This document shows, in pieces, positions 63,334 through 64,000 of a stretch of DNA of 64,000 nucleotides. Location of the stretch: the NCBI RefSeq assembly GCF_900129765.1, contig NZ_FQWU01000003.1, positions 62,001 through 126,000 of the forward strand, in the 5' to 3' direction. The DNA comes from Massilia sp. CF038. GTDB lineage: Bacteria; Pseudomonadota; Gammaproteobacteria; Burkholderiales; Burkholderiaceae_D. The position numbers and the translations under genes are program-made. The notes under the pieces are model-generated. The model had not been told where the DNA came from and ran no database searches. It was given only the letters and a program-made list of their open reading frames with translations. Position 1 is the first letter of the stretch. The number at the start of each line of letters is the position of its first letter.

Positions 63334-64000
63334 TTAATCCCGGCACGGCCCGGTACTGGCACCCTCCAGCAACACCGGCTGCCACAGCGCATGCTGGCTG
63401 GCCGGTGCCGCCCCACCCACAACCGCCGTTAGCATCTCGATCAGCTTGGCACCTGCCTGGTCAATATCGGGCAGGTCAACCGTGGTCAGCCGCGCACCGA
63501 GCAGGGAATCCTCAATCCCGCCCCACACGATCACCGACATCTCGCGCCCAATATCGATGCCCGCATCAAGCAAGGCGCGCACCGCGCCCACCGCGGACAG
63601 ATGATTGTCCACAATCACCGCGCTGGGGCGCGGACTGGTCGCCAGCAGCTGCTGCATGGCCTGGTAGCCCGAACGTCGGTCATGGGTATTGTCAACGCGG
63701 TAGTGCGGCGCGGGCGGCAGATCGGCGCGCCGCAGGCAATCGCTGAAACTGTCGCTGCGCTGGCGCGCAAAATTGAGGGTAAGCGGCGCACTGATCAGAG
63801 CGATGCGCGTGTGCCCCAGCGCCAGCAAATGCTCGCAGGCCAGACGCATGCCGGCCTCATTATCGTAATCGAACCAGGCGTAGGGAGATTTGGATTCCGT
63901 GCGTCCATGGGCGACGAAGGGAAACCCCTTTTTGGCCAGGAAAGCGATACGGTCGTCATGCACGCGCGTGCGCCCCACCACCAGCGCATCAACGCGGCGC
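63334..64000 (-). CDS. LacI-type transcriptional regulator, N-terminus cut by window edge
   Basis: C-terminal effector-binding part of a LacI/GalR regulator; 221 codons are visible and the frame stays open to the window edge, so the DNA-binding domain lies outside. Visible features are RRVDALVVGRTRVHDDRI, the KKGFPFVAHGR segment, DNEAGMRLACEHLLALGHTRIALISAP, the effector motif GYQAMQQLL, PSAVIVDNHLSAVGAVRALLDAGI and SLLGARLTTVDLPDIDQAGAKLIEML. The ligand, probably a sugar, is not predictable here. Confidence 0.9.
   Translation of the reverse strand, partial: RRVDALVVGRTRVHDDRIAFLAKKGFPFVAHGRTESKSPYAWFDYDNEAGMRLACEHLLALGHTRIALISAPLTLNFARQRSDSFSDCLRRADLPPAPHYRVDNTHDRRSGYQAMQQLLATSPRPSAVIVDNHLSAVGAVRALLDAGIDIGREMSVIVWGGIEDSLLGARLTTVDLPDIDQAGAKLIEMLTAVVGGAAPASQHALWQPVLLEGASTGPCRD

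Overview
The window looks like a chromosomal segment of a betaproteobacterium of the Oxalobacteraceae (Massilia/Duganella/Telluria-like). This is inferred from the high GC content, the typical betaproteobacterial gene orders (gpmA-envC-ctpA-moeB; rhodanese-grxC-secB-gpsA; petABC-sspA-sspB) and the protein sequences. No database search was possible.

Layout. 1-10.9 kb: a type II secretion operon on the minus strand, transcribed gspG-H-I-J-K-L-M-N-D-E-F-C, with gspC running off the left edge. 11.0-17.6 kb: a minus-strand run gpmA, envC, ctpA, moeB and a secreted amidohydrolase. 17.7-20.5 kb: a plus-strand run rhodanese, grxC, secB, an SH3 protein and gpsA. 20.7-23.4 kb: minus-strand cupin, DUF2461, a DegS-like protease and mscL. 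23.7-27.8 kb: plus-strand cytochrome bc1 genes petABC, then sspA and sspB. 27.8-30.0 kb: tRNA-Thr(UGU), a terminator and a two-gene AbiE-like (type IV toxin-antitoxin) module with palindromic operators. 30.1-35.6 kb: three related secreted polysaccharide-lyase-like proteins, two of them two-domain enzymes. 35.6-40.1 kb: small accessory genes (DUF5710, lipoprotein, PEP-CTERM protein, 67-residue secreted protein, GIN-domain protein, BON lipoprotein). 39.1-52.2 kb: a complete tad (Flp) pilus locus on the minus strand, including a 57-residue Flp pilin gene and an unusual AAA+ ATPase. 52.5-54.9 kb: convergent GGDEF and HD-GYP genes of c-di-GMP metabolism. 55.0-63.2 kb: LysR regulator, fused indolepyruvate ferredoxin oxidoreductase and fused isobutyryl-CoA mutase (IcmF). 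63.3-64 kb: the C-terminal part of a LacI-type regulator, running off the right edge.

How the parts may work together. The type II system could export the lyase cluster and other secreted proteins. The tad pilus lies next to c-di-GMP synthesis and degradation genes, suggesting a surface-attachment module. The oxidoreductase makes acyl-CoA from 2-oxoacids, and IcmF rearranges branched acyl-CoA, so the two may share a catabolic route.

Most notable signals: the lyase trio with domain shuffling; the AbiE-like pair whose 'antitoxin' carries a PD-(D/E)XK-like N-terminus and sits behind palindromic operators; a structured leader in front of the Flp pilin gene; three copies of an approximately 87-nt palindromic REP-like element placed right after stop codons; and a 3'-end duplication behind the HD-GYP gene that looks like the scar of a lost paralogue.
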